From Platycnemis pennipes (lineage: Eukaryota > Arthropoda > Insecta > Odonata > Platycnemididae): a stretch of 64,000 nucleotides of DNA. The stretch is taken from the NCBI GenBank assembly GCA_933228895.1, contig OW121848.1, positions 91,345,470 through 91,409,469 of the forward strand, in the 5' to 3' direction. The notes beneath the pieces were generated by a model. It was given only the letters and a program-made list of their open reading frames with translations. It did not search any database and was not told the DNA's origin. Shown piece after piece: positions 1 to 12,940 of this stretch. The translations under genes and the position numbers were made by a program. Each line of letters starts with the position of its first letter. Positions within the stretch are counted from its first letter, which is position 1.

Positions 1-330
1 AAAGGTCTGCCTGGGGTGGAGGGTGAGGGTTTGGGGTGGGTTTTGATGGCGGTGGAAGCGAGGAGGCGGATGGGAGAGGAAGGAAGAGTCCGAAAGGTGG
101 GAGGGGAGGGGGAGTATGAGGTTGGGGAGAGAAGAGGTGGGTGCGAGGGGTGGGGGACTGTTTATTAAAGTTGCGTCGGTCACTTTTGCGACTGGGGATG
201 AGAGGAGGGGAGGAGGTGCACGGCGTCGGACAGCCGTGTGGTGGTGTGGGCAGCAGCGAGGCCGGGAGTTTGAGTTGGTCTTTCAGAGGCGGCGGAGTGA
301 GATGGGTTTTTAAGGGTCAACGAACCGTGG
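1..330. other. G/purine-rich block
   Basis: The plus strand is strongly enriched in G and A, with runs such as GGGAGGGGAGGGGGAG near 100-115 and many CpG dinucleotides. It switches at about 330-345 to a C/T-rich block. No gene is supported. Open frames that cross it are low-complexity and match no family I know. It could be a CpG-rich regulatory block, but only composition points that way. Confidence 0.6.
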
Positions 331-960
331 GATTTTTACTGCCCCCACTACGCCACCCTCTTTCTCCCCACTCCCTGCCTCCTCCGCCGCCCCACCCCCT
401 TGCTCCTCTGCCGGACGCCTCGCCCCCAACCCCCGGGCAGCAACATCTCCTCAAGCCTCGCAACGTCTTTGCCCGTCCGTCCTTCCCCCTCTCCCTCCAC
501 TCTCCCTCCTCCTCTCCACCGAATTCCGAAGGCCCTCCCTCCTCCCCAATGGTTGCTGCCTCCCCCTTTCATCCCCTCAGCCCCTCATCGATTCCCTCGC
601 CATCTTCCCCTCCCCACGGCTTCTCTCCTCTCACCGGGCAACTTTTTCCAATCGCTCCTCTCCCTCCACTCTCCTTTCCCCTCTTTCCGAACCCCTCCGC
701 CTCCTTCCCTCTCCATCTCTCTCTCTCCCTCATTTCTTCTTCCTTTCCTCTCCTCCATCTCCTTCGCGTTTACGTTTCCGTTCTCTTCAGCTATCATCGT
801 TACGGTTCTTTCTTTTCCCTAAATGCCCCTTTCTTCGTTTTCTTTTTCAGTCTCTCACTCTTTTTGTTTTCATCCCTTTCGGTGCGACTTGATTTCATTT
901 GGTCGCCCGTCCGCGTTGAGGAGAGGCGAGATATTCAGCGGAAAGGTTGTTAATTCCGTG
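331..960. other. C/T-rich low-complexity block
   Basis: The plus strand is almost wholly pyrimidine for about 550 bases, with repeated CTCCCTCC, CCTCTCC and TTTCTCT words. The 270-codon open frame spanning 141-953 exists because pyrimidine-rich DNA has few stop codons; its product is a Pro/Ser/Leu-rich string with no domain. I do not annotate it as a gene. Together with the preceding purine block it forms a strand-skew switch. Confidence 0.7.
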
Positions 961-3118
961 CGTTTAATTAGATAACGTCCGCTGGGTTCAACTGCTCAAT
1001 GAAAGAGTGCTGCGGTTCCGTCCGTCAGATAGAGATGGAGGCCGTGCGTTTTCGTAGCACCCCATTCTTGTCTTGTCTTCGTTCTCCGCCATCGTATATG
1101 CACCGTAGCTTTGTTCTCTTTATCTGTGGGGCATTATCTGAACTGCTGCCGCAAAGACTGTCACATTCTCATCATTGTATCTTAAAAGTTGGCGTGGCGG
1201 CTTAGTCAGCTGGTGTGGAAAATGGAATTGGGCCCCTACTCTGATGTGTGAATATCACACGCCGTTGAGCTTCGTTGCTGGTGAGCTCTACCCTCACCAA
1301 TCAATCCGACCTTATGATTATAAAATATGTTGGAGGTTGTTATGGTGATGTGGTCAATCATACGCATTCTTATGCAGTACCTCCAGTTCAGTGAATGCGA
1401 TTCTTTTTATGTTTCATCATTAGATTCAGCCTCAAGGCTTGAATTATTCGTCCAAGTTATTGAAACTGCAGTGTCAGGCTTCTTCGGCGTCCTTTCCCTA
1501 GCCTCGGTGCGCTTTGTAGCGCGCGCGCTTTAGATCGTTAGCTCTCATGGCCTCTTGCGTGCCCTCGACGGATCGCCGCTGGAGGACCATATTCTTCGTT
1601 CTGCCCTTCACCTCGCTTACCTCCCGCGGATGCACTTCGATTGGCCTATCGCCGCCTCGGAATCTTTCTTCCCTTCTCACATGTTGACAAAGAGTGCGGC
1701 GATGAATGAAAATGCCCTCGATTTTTCAAACGGGCCAACGGCATGCCTTTCCCGTTCAGAAACTCATGTGGTAGAGGAGGCCTCTGAAGCCTCTGGGAGC
1801 TCTCATCGGATATACACTGATAGTCATCGTGTCATTCAGTTTGTGCAATGCATTGCGATGCATTGCCCGTGTTCGTAAATAGAAGGAGCGGGTACGTTCC
1901 CACTGTCTCAGCCATTTTGTCAGCGGGGTCTCGGTGGTGTTTTCCTCGGCTTCCACTTCTGTTGATACGCTGGAATTATTCCCATCCCCCATCTCTTGGT
2001 GCGGATCTGTAAATATCGTTAGCGAGAGCGCTCGAGATCGTTGTCGGTTCCCGCTCCAGAAAGAAATGCTACTAATATTTCACGTGTCACTTGCAATATT
2101 TTTTTCTCATAGCCATCCTCGCTGATTACGCATGCGATTCAAACGCCAGGGTACACTCGAGAACAAACACTGCACATGCGGTCTTATTAATCACTCCTGT
2201 CACTCGAGAAGGTCGAGGTTATCTTACTATCGTGGTGGGCTGTTAATGCGCTAATCTGGAGATATTCTTTTTGAGCTGAGGTAACTACTATTTGGCTCTT
2301 ACGACTCGGTAATGGATGAATCTTCCGCTGTTTTTTTCTTTTTTTTTCATGGATACATTTTTAACCTCGTAAATGGGCGTGCAGTGTAATTGACATGAGT
2401 CCAACCTTCCTTATAATAGTAATTGAAAATCACATCGGAATAATTTGATGCTTTTTATCAAGCCTGTGATCTAGTGTAGTATTTTACTCCAGATAGATTA
2501 GAGCCTGCCCCTATTTCTTGTGTTTTTATGACTTTTAACCATTCTATTGCCCACTGTTTTATCCAAACTCATTCATTCCTCGCTTTAAATGCAACTATTA
2601 TCGCCCCTTTGGCCATAATTCTTCACCTAAATGTACAGCTGTATTCGTCCCACTCCATCACCGGCAGCGATTGCGCTTACATATAAAATCTTTTTAGTAA
2701 TTTCATTGCAATAATTCCCTCGTAGGCGTAGTTCAATATCCTTCGCATTACTGATATAAATTGGCCCCTAAAAATATAGCTTTCAACGGCAACGGTGCTC
2801 CTCTCATAATTAGATGGACCCATTCATGTTCGCAGCCCGAAATTTTCCCCGGAATAAGAGCCTTTTATTATTAAGTTTCCATACGATGTAATTATTATAC
2901 TCTCGGCTAATCGGTCCAATCTGGACCTTTCCGTCCCACGTATTTATTTTGTAATCCTTCCCTGGGCCATCCAGCCGCCAAGGTAGAGGAAGCGATTTGG
3001 ACCCCTCTCAGCAGCCATTTGGAGGTTTTCCTCCTCGCAGAGAAGATGAAAAGGTGGGGAGGGATGGATTTTTTTAAAGATGGAGCGACGTGGGCAGTTA
3101 ACTGTTTTTAACCAGTTT
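960..3118. other. Unique AT-moderate DNA, no gene seen
   Basis: I find no repeat family, RNA gene or convincing exon here. Minor items are an alternating GC run at about 1518-1528, a doubled ATGCATTGC-type word near 1848-1866 and T runs at 2328-2348. Open frames are short and unremarkable. Confidence 0.5.
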
Positions 3119-3640
3119 TTATGTCCCTGCCCCGAGCCTCTCCCCTCTCCACTGCAATCCTATTCTCTCTAGCCCCGCGCTATCTTCCTGGAGCCGGCTC
3201 ACCGTAATGAATCGGAACCTGTCTATAAGATAGCCGGCCGTCGAAAACGTCGATAACGCCCATTGTGGATCCATAAAGTCTCCTCTCCTTTCCTTCCTCG
3301 TCCCCGCCTTTCTTCTTCCCTTTTCGCTCCTGCCCCGGCGTCTTCCTTTTTCTTTCTTCCCTTCCCCGCCCTTCATCGGCTTCTCAAACTTCTCTTCCTC
3401 CCCTCCCGTCCCCTTTCGCCTGCCTCCTTCACCCGTGTCCTCACAATCGAAAGGGAACATAGCGCATCTCCCTATCTGCCGATCTCTCTCCGATAAAATG
3501 CCTCAGGAACTTATCTCGTTTGCTTCTCGTTTCCCCCTATTTCTTTCTCTGTCTCTCTTTTTCTACTTCCCCTTCTTCTGAAACCGACCGCACACTCCCT
3601 CTCTCTCTTTCTCTGCCCCCCTCCTCATCCCCCACTCATT
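3119..3640. other. C/T-rich block
   Basis: Pyrimidine-rich on the plus strand, mainly 3275-3430 and 3520-3640. It begins with a small CpG-containing segment near 3220-3260 (GATAGCCGGCCGTCG and CGATAACG), which could be regulatory. Open frames on both strands are compositional, giving Arg/Glu/Lys-rich or Ser/Pro-rich products. Confidence 0.6.
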
Positions 3641-5060
3641 TGAAAATGAAAAAGTTTTATTGCGTTTAGAAGTACCTCAAGTGGCCGGCGCAGAGTGTGT
3701 TTATATTGCCACTTCATTTTTATGTCCCTTTCGGCCAGGATTCCATCTTTTTTCGGCTGTTTGATTTTGCTACTCTCTTGACGGAACGTTTCCCATGGTT
3801 CACCTTCCCTCTCAGTCTCCCTCCCGCCTCGCTCCCGCCCGCGTAGTGACAATTAAACTCTCCTCATGCCGTTGCCTTGCACGGCAGCGCCCAACAAGAT
3901 CACACTCTTCCATTAAGCCCCGGCTCTCTCGATGGAAAAAAAACGCTGATACCATTGGGAGGAGTATTCCTCGGGAAATATTCCCTAGGAAATTTGTTCC
4001 GATCGGCTTCTATAATTGCTTAACGACCATATTTGGTCACCAGGTCGACCATATCTTAAATGAAGAACGTTCCGTCTCATTATTTTTTTTTTTTACCCCT
4101 CAACTGTCGATATTCTTGGACCGGCTTCCGTCTGAAATCATTCGAGTAGCGGAGACTCTCCCCAGCCAGAGCTTAAAAACATCAAATCGATTTCTAAAAG
4201 ATATCCTTAAGTAGGTAGTGTGAGCATTCTTCCCTGAGAAATTCAGTAGCTTCCTTCTGTTGCGTGGTTATCTCGAATTTATAGTTAACTCATTCCCCAC
4301 TACGATTGTGTTTTCCTTTGCTCTAAGTTGTCCGACAGTTTCGAGCTAGCCGATGCCATTACAAGCCGATAAGCTCACCATAAACTATGCTTGTGGTGAA
4401 AGGAATTCCTCTAAATTGTGGAATATTTTTATCGTAATTGGATGCCACCCAAGTTTTATGGGATCTTCGTTATGGTTATGAGATGATTTTAGGGTCATTT
4501 GAATAGAAGCACCCAGCAGTACGTCTCCCTCAAATATGAAACCCCGAATTTCCATTAATTTTGGGCACTTGTGATTTGGGGTCTGGTTTCACCCTTGTCT
4601 GTCAGCATAATCCTGGAAAAATGTAAATGGTCGTAAATAAATTTTCCTTTTACGATGAAATGGCTGAAACTGATCGACACTAATACGGGTTTATTCCCTT
4701 TTCGGCGTGTTTCTCTGTAAGTAAATGGGCCATAACTGAATTTAGTTCGCATGTTTTCGTGAGTGAGAGGAGTAGACCAGTATGGTATAGGCTTGCTGCG
4801 ATCTTTTGCTCGTTATGACCGTCTTATTTGAGAAAGGTAAAGTATCGTTGAATGCGTGAGAAAATGAGAGAAAAGTGGTTGCCTGGAAAATAGGTTACCG
4901 GGAGGGTTGAGTGGAAATTTTCACCAAGAATCTTTGTTACCATTAGCACGCATTTAATCATCAACTGAAAGATATTTGGGAAGCAATGAATTTGGGAGTG
5001 AGAAGGAAGCTTGCAAAGCTAGGAGTGAATCGTCGATTCTTCCTCACGAAAGCCATCATT
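3641..5060. other. Unique DNA, no gene seen
   Basis: AT-moderate sequence without a recognisable repeat. A perfect CArg-type motif, CCATATTTGG, sits at 4027-4036 inside a palindrome GACCATATTTGGTC. The 139-codon frame at 3795-4214 has no recognisable domain and is not called. Confidence 0.45.
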
Positions 5061-5119
5061 GTAAAACAAAACAACCGCGTTCGGCATGAAAACTGAAAAT
5101 CTACTGCGAATAAATAATT

Positions 5120-5193
5120 TTCCTTAACCGGGACTCGAATTCGGAACACCCTAATTTCTGGTTAGATGTGTAATCAATTAAGCTACCGAGGAA
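5120..5193 (-). repeat. tRNA-like SINE head (family S3), degenerate
   Basis: Read on the minus strand this 74-nt segment folds like a tRNA. The ends TTCCT and AGGAA pair as an acceptor stem, TCTAA/TTAGG form a five-pair anticodon stem around a seven-base loop CCAGAAA, and a TTCGAGT T-loop follows. Position 33 of the loop is C where real tRNAs have U, and the last two T-stem pairs are broken, so it is not a functional tRNA. The same sequence, including GAGTCCCGGT and the AT-rich tail, recurs at 35211-35290. I therefore call it the Pol III promoter head of a SINE. A tRNA pseudogene is the alternative. Confidence 0.55.
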
Positions 5194-5690
5194 TCTTTTC
5201 ATGGGTAACTTCTTCGAGGTTTTTCACGCCTAGTTCCCTATTCTTTATGTGCTTGGCGTTGCTTGGTGTAACATCAGTTCATGAAATGTTGTAAATTTGG
5301 CTACCTTCGCCGAAATAGCTGTTTGGGGCGTTGTTTTTAAAGCGATTCCATCACATTAAAAATATATGATTTTCTTTCTATTTCGACGCATCAGCGTGGT
5401 ACATTTTGATGTATATTCACATGGACTAAGTTTCGTGTCGTCGTGTCTTACCAAGAGCACCAATCGTAATTGATTTTCCTTTTTCGCTTAGGTATATCTT
5501 TAAATGTTTGATGTTAATGAAAAACGTAGTTGGGTGAAGTAACGTGTTTAATGGATTCCTAAACCATGCTCGTTTGGCCATAAAATGTCGCTACCTGTAA
5601 TGCGTGGAGAGTATCATCTAAGTCATGAATCCAGATATCCTTCAATTTTACCTCACGGGATGAGGCGTCGGCAGGCTGAGAAATCCCTCC
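5194..5690. other. Unique AT-rich DNA
   Basis: I see no gene, repeat family or motif cluster in this stretch. Confidence 0.4.
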
Positions 5691-7064
5691 CACTCGCATT
5701 CCGCACTCCAGGGGGGAGGATTCGATAACGTGCCCTTCCCTTCCACCCCCTCCTTCAGAAGTGAGACTCGCTAGTCGTTTCGGGCGGAGGACCCCTTATA
5801 CCACAGTGCGGTGGTCGTCCTAAGACCCTGACCCCTACCTCATCCCGATGGGGACCAATCCTTTTCGGCGCGCAGTTGATAGTTTGATAGTTCACGTCTT
5901 CTTCGCCCGTGAATAATGGGATACAATGCAAGTTGGCATGACAACTGACACCCCGCGCGGTCACGCCTCCGATCCGAGTGGAGGTTCAACGTCCGCCTCG
6001 CAAATTATGAATGAAATTGACAAGTTAGGATTGCCTCCCTCGACTCCCTCCCGATCCCCCTGCGGCCGATCCTCCCCCAATCTCTCTCTCCTCCCCCCCG
6101 AAGTCCCCTCCCCTAATCACCCGTCTCCAATCTCTCTCCGTGAGCTCACGGCCGCTCTTCTCCCCAGCAGCATATCCCTCCTCCCCTCCCCTAGATCCTC
6201 CTCGCTCCGACCGACTCTCGACATTTCTCTCTTCCTCGCATCTGAGGGGCCCGTGGCCGAAAGCGGACTGGGGGAAAAAACGCAGGGAGGAGGGATATCA
6301 GGAGGCTGGACTTGGGTGTGGGGTGTTGAATGAAGGTACTCCTTTTTTTCCCATGGATGCCAGCGAGTCGTAAATAATGAATAGCAATTATGTTTTAAGT
6401 GCCTTTTACTCTCGCGTCCCACCGTTTCTCTCTCTCTCATCATTCCAGTCTCTTTTGATCCCCCCCCTCTCTCACTCTCGTGCGTCCGGAGTGTATATCT
6501 GCATGTGGGTTTGTCGCAGATCTTCGCGAAACCCCGCTCGTATCAATCCCTTCTGTTTGTTCACCTTATCCCGCCTCGCTTTTTCGTCGCAAATTCATAT
6601 TTATCCAAACTCCTAAGTCGATCCAACATTAAGGAATCCCCCCCACGCTGTAGTAATCCGCCGGCATAGGTTTTCGCCCGCCTGTCTAATTGGAGAATAA
6701 GGACCTTTTTTTTGAGTAACTTTCCGTCCGCCCAACCGGAGGACGATTAATTCCTCTCCCTCTCCGTCCTCCCCACGTTCCTTCTTCCCTCTCCCCTCCC
6801 TCGCCCTTCTTCCCGTATCCGTTTCATTTAATTTCCTTTCCTTCGAATGCTCCTCCCCCTCCCCCGTCCCGTCAAAAACTAGACGTCTCGTCCCCTAACG
6901 ATAAACCATTTAATTTCGGAGATTCGTTTGAGTCATTCACGGGGAGGTCTATTTCTTCTTGCTACCTCCTCAACCCATCTTTAAACCCCGGAGGCATCCA
7001 CGCTCACGCCATACCCTCCGAGTGTTGTCCTCCCCTCTATTCTTCCCTCACGTCACAGCATTTA

Positions 7065-7072
<8 letters not shown>
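5691..7072. other. CpG-containing, pyrimidine-rich blocks
   Basis: CpG-rich at 5755-5995, then C/T-rich at 6030-6250, 6420-6480 and 6730-6870, separated by mixed sequence. Frames of 60-135 codons here are Ser/Pro/Leu-rich artefacts. The composition fits a CpG-rich regulatory or promoter-like zone, but I find no core promoter motif that settles this. Confidence 0.5.

Positions 7073-7095
<23 letters not shown>
7073..7095 (+). repeat. (CT)n microsatellite
   Basis: About eleven uninterrupted CT units within a wider pyrimidine tract that runs to about 7200. Confidence 0.9.
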
Positions 7096-7384
7096 GCTCC
7101 TTCTCTCCGGTTTCTCCGCTTCCGAATCCCTGTTGTTTTTTTTGGTCCCTTTCGTCTCATTCTCTCCCCTGCTCTCCCACGGTGTTTGGTTTCTCTCCCA
7201 ACGCCCGTGACGATCGCACGCTCCCATCCAGTTTCGACAAGAGTCACATGCAATGTAAAAACATCTCAAATGCTACTTATGGAAGAGCGACGCTGCAGTA
7301 TGTACCGTAGGTTGCTTCGCCGATCACTTAGAAAAAATCCTAGTTTTCTCCTCACCGACTACGGTCATCTAATAAATATATCTA

Positions 7385-7500
7385 TCATCTACATAATACC
7401 CCTCTAAAAAACCACGAGGGTATGTGACGGGGTGAAGCGTCAGCAGGCATCTATTATAAATCAGAGAGGATAAGTACACATTTACTACCATGTAGACATG
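7385..7500 (+). repeat. Interspersed repeat family R, copy A
   Basis: It starts CATCTACATAATACC and contains CCACGAGGGTATGTGACGGG followed by GTGAAG. The same core (ACATAATACCCTGCAAGCCACC then GAGGGTGTGTGGCAGGGGGTG in consensus) appears at 20408, 24881, 27375 (minus) and 33588 (minus). This is a short non-coding mobile element. I do not recognise its superfamily with certainty. Confidence 0.55.
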
Positions 7501-7699
7501 CAAAAATTACTCCTCCGTGCATAAACCTTTAATATGGCACAGCTCTCATATGTACAATGCTACCACCCCGAGGGAAATATTAGACCTAGTTACTACACAC
7601 GTGAAATGTTATGATAAACTTCGTATTTAGGTTCAGCACTGGATAAGATAATATCGCACCATCTAACCCATGATTTTAAGCACAAAGCAATCACAACAT

Positions 7700-7790
7700 C
7701 CATGCTCCTAGTTGAGATTCCAACCTGCAACCTTTGGATTGCCTGGCTTTCCTATTAAATTGTGGTCATGACATGCTGCATCTGAAATTA
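7700..7790 (-). repeat. Possible tRNA-like SINE fragment
   Basis: On the minus strand there is a B-box-like GGTTGGAATCTC (plus 7714-7725), preceded by a possible A-box region. No second copy was found in the window. It is offered only as a possible Pol III-derived fragment. Confidence 0.25.
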
Positions 7791-7800
7791 AAGATGAAGC

Positions 7801-9000
7801 ACTTATTTCATATTTTCTTCCAAATGTGCAGTCAACTATTTTGCTGTTGTTTCCCACAAATCAGTGTGAAAAGAAAAAGCCTGTGAACCGGATTAAAATA
7901 CTTAATTTCATTAAAACAATGGCATTGAATTATATAAGCACAGTGTGGAAATAAGATGATTTTCTGGCGCATATTCCCAAAAATGTATTCATCACTTTTT
8001 GAAAAAAAACTTTTTCTCCCTCGGTATTGTTTCATGATCGATCTGGTGGAACGAAAGAGAAATTATTCTTAGCAGTTGGAATGAATGACCTGTGGCCTGT
8101 AAGTGCGCCTGCCATTTCGTTCAGGGGAACAAATCAATTGGTGCGTGAATTTATCGTCGATTTCATTGATCATTGGCCATGTTATTGACTGCTCCTTTTT
8201 CGAACTAATACATTTTCTTTAGTAAGATGTCTTCGCTATAATCAGCTGTTTGTTTGCTTGTATATTTAGACTAGCGGTTCAGTGTCTCCGAAAGCCTCTA
8301 TTTGCTACCCTGATCGTTGTATTGTTGTGGTTCTGTCGGTCGTTTAAGTCACCAAGCGTAGGAACTCACAAGGGAGTATATCCCATGAAAATCGTGTGCA
8401 ATTTGGTATTAACATTTTATGAAGGCTCGGCATAATCTGCCAACACGGCTCTAATCAGAATAGCGCGTGACGTTTTGCCAGTTTAGTGGCATGTTTCATT
8501 ACGAGTAAATATTCTTTATGACTCATCCATTAAATGGCCTATCATAAAATGGAAAAAGTATGACTTTGATGCTAATCGCTCACAGATAAGTGTTAAGCTG
8601 ACGAAACATTCCTGAGTTGGTTATTCTAAGCAGCATTGTGTGCAATAATTCGTTCGGCATGTTCCCTACGATAGAAACAAAGGAAAACCTTTATATGAAC
8701 CCGAGGATGCATAATATGTCAGTGGAGTTGCGTTTTATTGCTATTCCTTCCAATATCTTACGCCTAATCGTCTGTTGACTAGTATCTAGAAAATAGTTTT
8801 TGCAATGCCAGCTGCCTTCTTGCCAAATTTACTGGCATGTTTTGGATCTGTTATCGTACTGCCTCGTGTCCTTCACGCATTCCACACGCGTCGCTAATTT
8901 ACTTATCTCATTCTCAATCCGGAAATATCAAACGTTTATGCTTTGCATTTTTTTGGAGCGGGGTGAAGGAAAAATAATAAATTTCATCTCGATGGTCCTC
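7801..9000. other. Unique AT-rich DNA
   Basis: No gene, RNA gene or repeat family is visible. Short open frames do not resemble known proteins. Confidence 0.45.
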
Positions 9001-9620
9001 ATCGAGCGAGGAAGTGCTTATATTTTTCCGCGGGGACTCCCCTCCCGCTGAGAATAAAATCAACTTCTTTCATCCGTCGCATCCCGTTTTATATCGGTCT
9101 TTCTCTCCCACCCTTCCTTCCCGTGTGCCTCCTCCCAAAACAAAGTTGTCATATAAAATGGGGCACGGCGCCAATAAAATAAAGCGGTCCTTACCCCGAA
9201 ACGGATTTTTTTGCCTTTCTCTCTCGCTTCGTCTTTCTCCTGTCTCTCTCTCTTTCTCCCTACGCACATTTCCTGCTTTGTCCGGGTGTTCGCCGTTGAC
9301 TCGTTCATAGGGTCTTTGTGGGTGTGGGGGGAGGGATAACGTCGTCGTGGACCCTGGTGCTTTGCGGGTACCCGCTGTCGGGTGACACGCCCCGAAGATT
9401 CTCCGCTCCCAAATATGGATCGTGGCCCGTGGTCTCCCCCCGACCGCCCTCCTCTCACGCGAATGGGAAAGAATTCACGACCCGACGGCTTTTGTCGCCC
9501 GGGTCGTCCGCGAAGGATCCCTTTGAGTCGCTTGCTCTATAATCTTCTTCCGTAAACGCGGGTTGGTAACCTTCCACCCACGGATCGCGCCCTCGGTTCC
9601 TCGGGAAGAGTTCATTTTTA
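9001..9620. other. CpG-rich block with pyrimidine tract
   Basis: C/T-rich at 9070-9270, then GC- and CpG-rich at 9300-9520. A TATAAAAT word lies at 9152-9159, followed by GC-rich sequence. This could be a promoter-like segment. No initiator, exon or splice site supports a transcription unit, so it stays a compositional annotation. Confidence 0.4.
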
Positions 9621-9964
9621 TTCATTCCCGCCTCGGTGGGGGCGCGCGTTCAAAGGCCTCCGAGGCCGGTGATTTAATCGAAATTAATAGCGTTGTTTCC
9701 CAGTGTTGTAGTGTGATAATCCATGCTACACTTGTTGAATAAATCCTTTCGTTATTGTGCTTTGAATATTTTTTATTCGCCGAGCCAAGAGCAGCTAGTA
9801 GAACGTGCCTTTTGAGCTTTTATGGGAGATTTGTTGTAACATATATGTCATACACTGCCAGCCTCAATTATGAGGTAGGCAGGGGGTCTTTGGATTCCAG
9901 GTTTCAATCGTGTTTAACTCTAAGTATGCGTAGTGCTTGCACTTGCATTATCATATAAATGTAA
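9621..9964. other. Unique DNA
   Basis: A short transition from CpG-rich to AT-rich sequence with nothing recognisable. Confidence 0.35.
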
Positions 9965-10146
9965 AGGTGCCGACCGGAGTGGCCAGGTTGGCAACGAACT
10001 GGTGAGGTTGCCTAAATATCGCGGTTTCGTCTCCCCAGTAGAATATGGCTGTAGTTTGTGCGCTAGGGCTAATATCGCAGCTTATACAGTGCGATACAAC
10101 CTTAACCGTTGGAGGAAATAAATTCTAAAATTACTACTACTACTGC
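9965..10146 (+). repeat. tRNA-derived SINE, family S1, copy 1
   Basis: It starts GTGCCGACCGGAGTGGCCAG, where the Pol III A-box-like region lies, and ends in a TAC-repeat tail (ATTACTACTACTACTGC). The body shares GCGC..AGGCT..AAT, ATCGCAG..and ACAACCTTAA words with the copy at 18313-18488, in the same order and orientation. The B box is poorly preserved in this copy. SINEs have no coding capacity and rely on a LINE for movement; the partner cannot be named from this window. Confidence 0.6.
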
Positions 10147-10149
10147 TAT

Positions 10150-12940
10150 GAAGGCGTATCGGTGTGACAAATCATATCGTTTGGTGCTTTTACATTCACG
10201 AGCCATGTGAGGGAAGCAGGAATATTGTAATCTGTCGGTTACGGGGTCCATTTCTTAAATCTTATCTGTGTATTCTTTCTGTTGATACAGTTAGGGGTGT
10301 CAATAATTATCCTGCTATCGCAGATTAACTCCACTGCTTTGAATATTTATAGAATCCTTTGTTGGAATTGCTATCATGAGCCTCCCATCTTCGCCATTAC
10401 ACTTGCCCCCTCTTCGTCGCAGTTCCATTAAAAATCTATCGTATTCTCCTTAAATATCATCCAACTCCTTTTCGAAGAGACTACATTGCAAGGTGGAAAT
10501 GTATTCATGCCAGGCAATCTTTGGGTGAAATCTCGGTTCTAATTGAATGGGTTGTTGAGGGGTATTAGTTATTATCTTCACTCGGTCCCTCACATTGGAG
10601 TTCAAAAGCCTTTGCCCACTGCTACCTTTTGTTAAGAGGAGGCAAATGCTGTCGTGTTTCTCTCTTCCCTTCCTTTATTCCCTTATAAATCCTACATCCA
10701 CCCCGTCTATTGGTTATCTTATGACACTGTGGCGTCTTTTGGTCCCCTCGTCTCAATACCTGACGAATACTTAACGCAATCCTCGTGTGTGTCTTGATGG
10801 CGCGACAACTAACAGACTTAGAACATATCGAAAATATTTTGGACCTATCGTCGTGTGGTGTCATGAGTTCTATTTTTTGTCATGTTTTCGTTCCCAGGGT
10901 TCGAACCTAATTTTGGCATTCTGTCTGTTGATTTGCGTTTTAATGAAAAGGCCGATTTTTTTAGTATTTAGTTGGGTATTTTTCGTCATGCTCATGTAAA
11001 ACTCATGAAATATGCTTCATCATTTTACTCACGACACGTTAGGGTTCTTTTATTTTCTAATCATACTTATCATCAATTTGACTGAGCAAAGTATACGGAA
11101 TGTTAGTCTTAGTTACCTGGGCTCGTATGCTACAATGATTCATGGCTTCAGCATGGAAAGCTTTTTTCCGGTAGAATTTATTCTTTCTCTGTGTTTGTTG
11201 CTTATTTCCCCGTTGAAACTCCAGTGATTGCGTAGTACAGCGTTACCCTTAATAGCGTGTTGGATAAAATTTCTATTTTTAGTCCTCCATAATCTTTTTG
11301 TAGAGTTTTCGCATTTAATCCTTACATAACTCTTGTGTATGCCCTTGAACCTCACGTTAAGTCAAGAAATAATGGCAATTGAGTGTAATAACCTGCCATT
11401 AAGTGGGTATTCACATTTTCCTGAAATCAATACGTGACGAGCGCTCAGAATTCCGGTTTGAATTCATCTTTTCCTTGTTAGCTTCGTCGCTCCACGTTAT
11501 CGTAATCGTATGATTTTAGAGAGCGTTGTAAAAGAAACATAACAAGGCCAGTTGTGGGTGTCAACCATGGTTTAATTGCGGCGAGCCTGTTGAAACCCAA
11601 CCTAAAAGGGATCCATGCATCTTAGACGCCTCTTTATGTTATGGCTTAATGATTTCCTGAAGTTAAAAATAGTTTTAATTAAAGCTCACGGTCTCTCTCC
11701 TGTACAGCTCAGGGAGGGATCAAGCGAACCGGCTAGCTCTCTTAACGCCTCTTTATGGTTTTCTGATTTTCCGCTATGACACCGCAACTTTTCCATCATT
11801 CCCGAAGGTTGAACATGGAAAAAGAGAGAAATAAAAGTTTTCTTTGAGGCCTGGTTGTAATTGCACGTCTGTCGGACGGTAATTCGCGAGGATCTCAGTG
11901 GCTGCTTGTCCCATCGGCAATAGCGGTTTGATGCCGGCGCGGTGCAGCCCAAAATGACAAAGCAACCTGCTCTGAGGAAAGTAATATTGCTGTATTTTTT
12001 CCGAGACGACTTTTTTTGCAAACATCTATCGCATGCGTCTTCTACCTCGGAACGGCCTGCCATTTTTCCCAATGTGATTATTCATTCCTGAAATTCTCTT
12101 CTTTCCTTCCTACGCTATTCTCACTGAATCTGTTCATGCATTTTACGTGCATCTTTGTGTGGCGTAATTCAGAGCCCCTAGCAATGGATACCATCTGCTT
12201 TTATTTGTAACGTCATCATACTCTGTTAGTTTTAGCTCCGGATTTTCGTTTAAATATTTTTGTTCATTGCGGTAGCCATGATCCTCTGTGGCCTCCTCCC
12301 TTCCAGAAATGTTTGATGAAGGTGACGTGACTTAATTTTATATATCATAATATTTAGCGCTTGTTATATCAATGCATCCAAGGGCATCGAGTGTATATTT
12401 TTATGGCACAATACGTCGACTTCCTACCTAAACTAATATCCCAGGTACCTGAAGTGTTGAAGGCTGGAATGAATAAGCTGCAAAAATACATATTTACAAC
12501 TACAAATTTCGAAACTCATTAAAAACTAGCTTTCAGCTACTTTCAGCTTGGTACTTTTTATTTACTCTCTCAAAATAGTTTGCTTGAACTTCTTATTTAA
12601 CTAATGCGTTTAAGTTTACTGCACACTTTTCAAGTTCATGAAAATAAATTTAACCAAAGTTTATGGGTCAAGTGCATAATTATTATTTTAGTTTTATATC
12701 TCAAGTTCTCGTTCTCACTTTAATGATGATGACACATTCTCATAATTAATGATGGTAGGTGAACTGCTTCCCTCTGACCTGATGGTTTCTGAACAACAGT
12801 AGGTATCTATGGCATCTTATCGCATTACACTCAAAGCATAGTAACGAACACTTAAGCATATTTGCTGAATAAGCTTGATGGTTTCCGGCATAACTTTATG
12901 GAATTTCCTCATACTCTGTATGAATAATAGAATTAACTTT
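10150..12940. other. Unique AT-rich DNA
   Basis: About 2.8 kb without a recognisable gene or repeat. A 128-codon minus frame at 11686-12072 has several cysteines but no pattern I can assign. A chance B-box word, GGGTTCGAACC, lies near 10899-10909, without a tRNA-like fold. Confidence 0.45.

Noticed and set aside
141..953. 270-codon open frame
   Set aside because: Same cause: it spans a purine-to-pyrimidine composition switch and has no recognisable domain.
5120..5193. A functional tRNA-Ser(AGA) gene
   Set aside because: C at loop position 33, broken T-stem pairs, no long variable arm as expected for serine tRNA, and a second related copy make a SINE head more likely.
7073..7200. Coding region across the CT repeat
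   Set aside because: Open frames on both strands are produced by the dinucleotide repeat itself.
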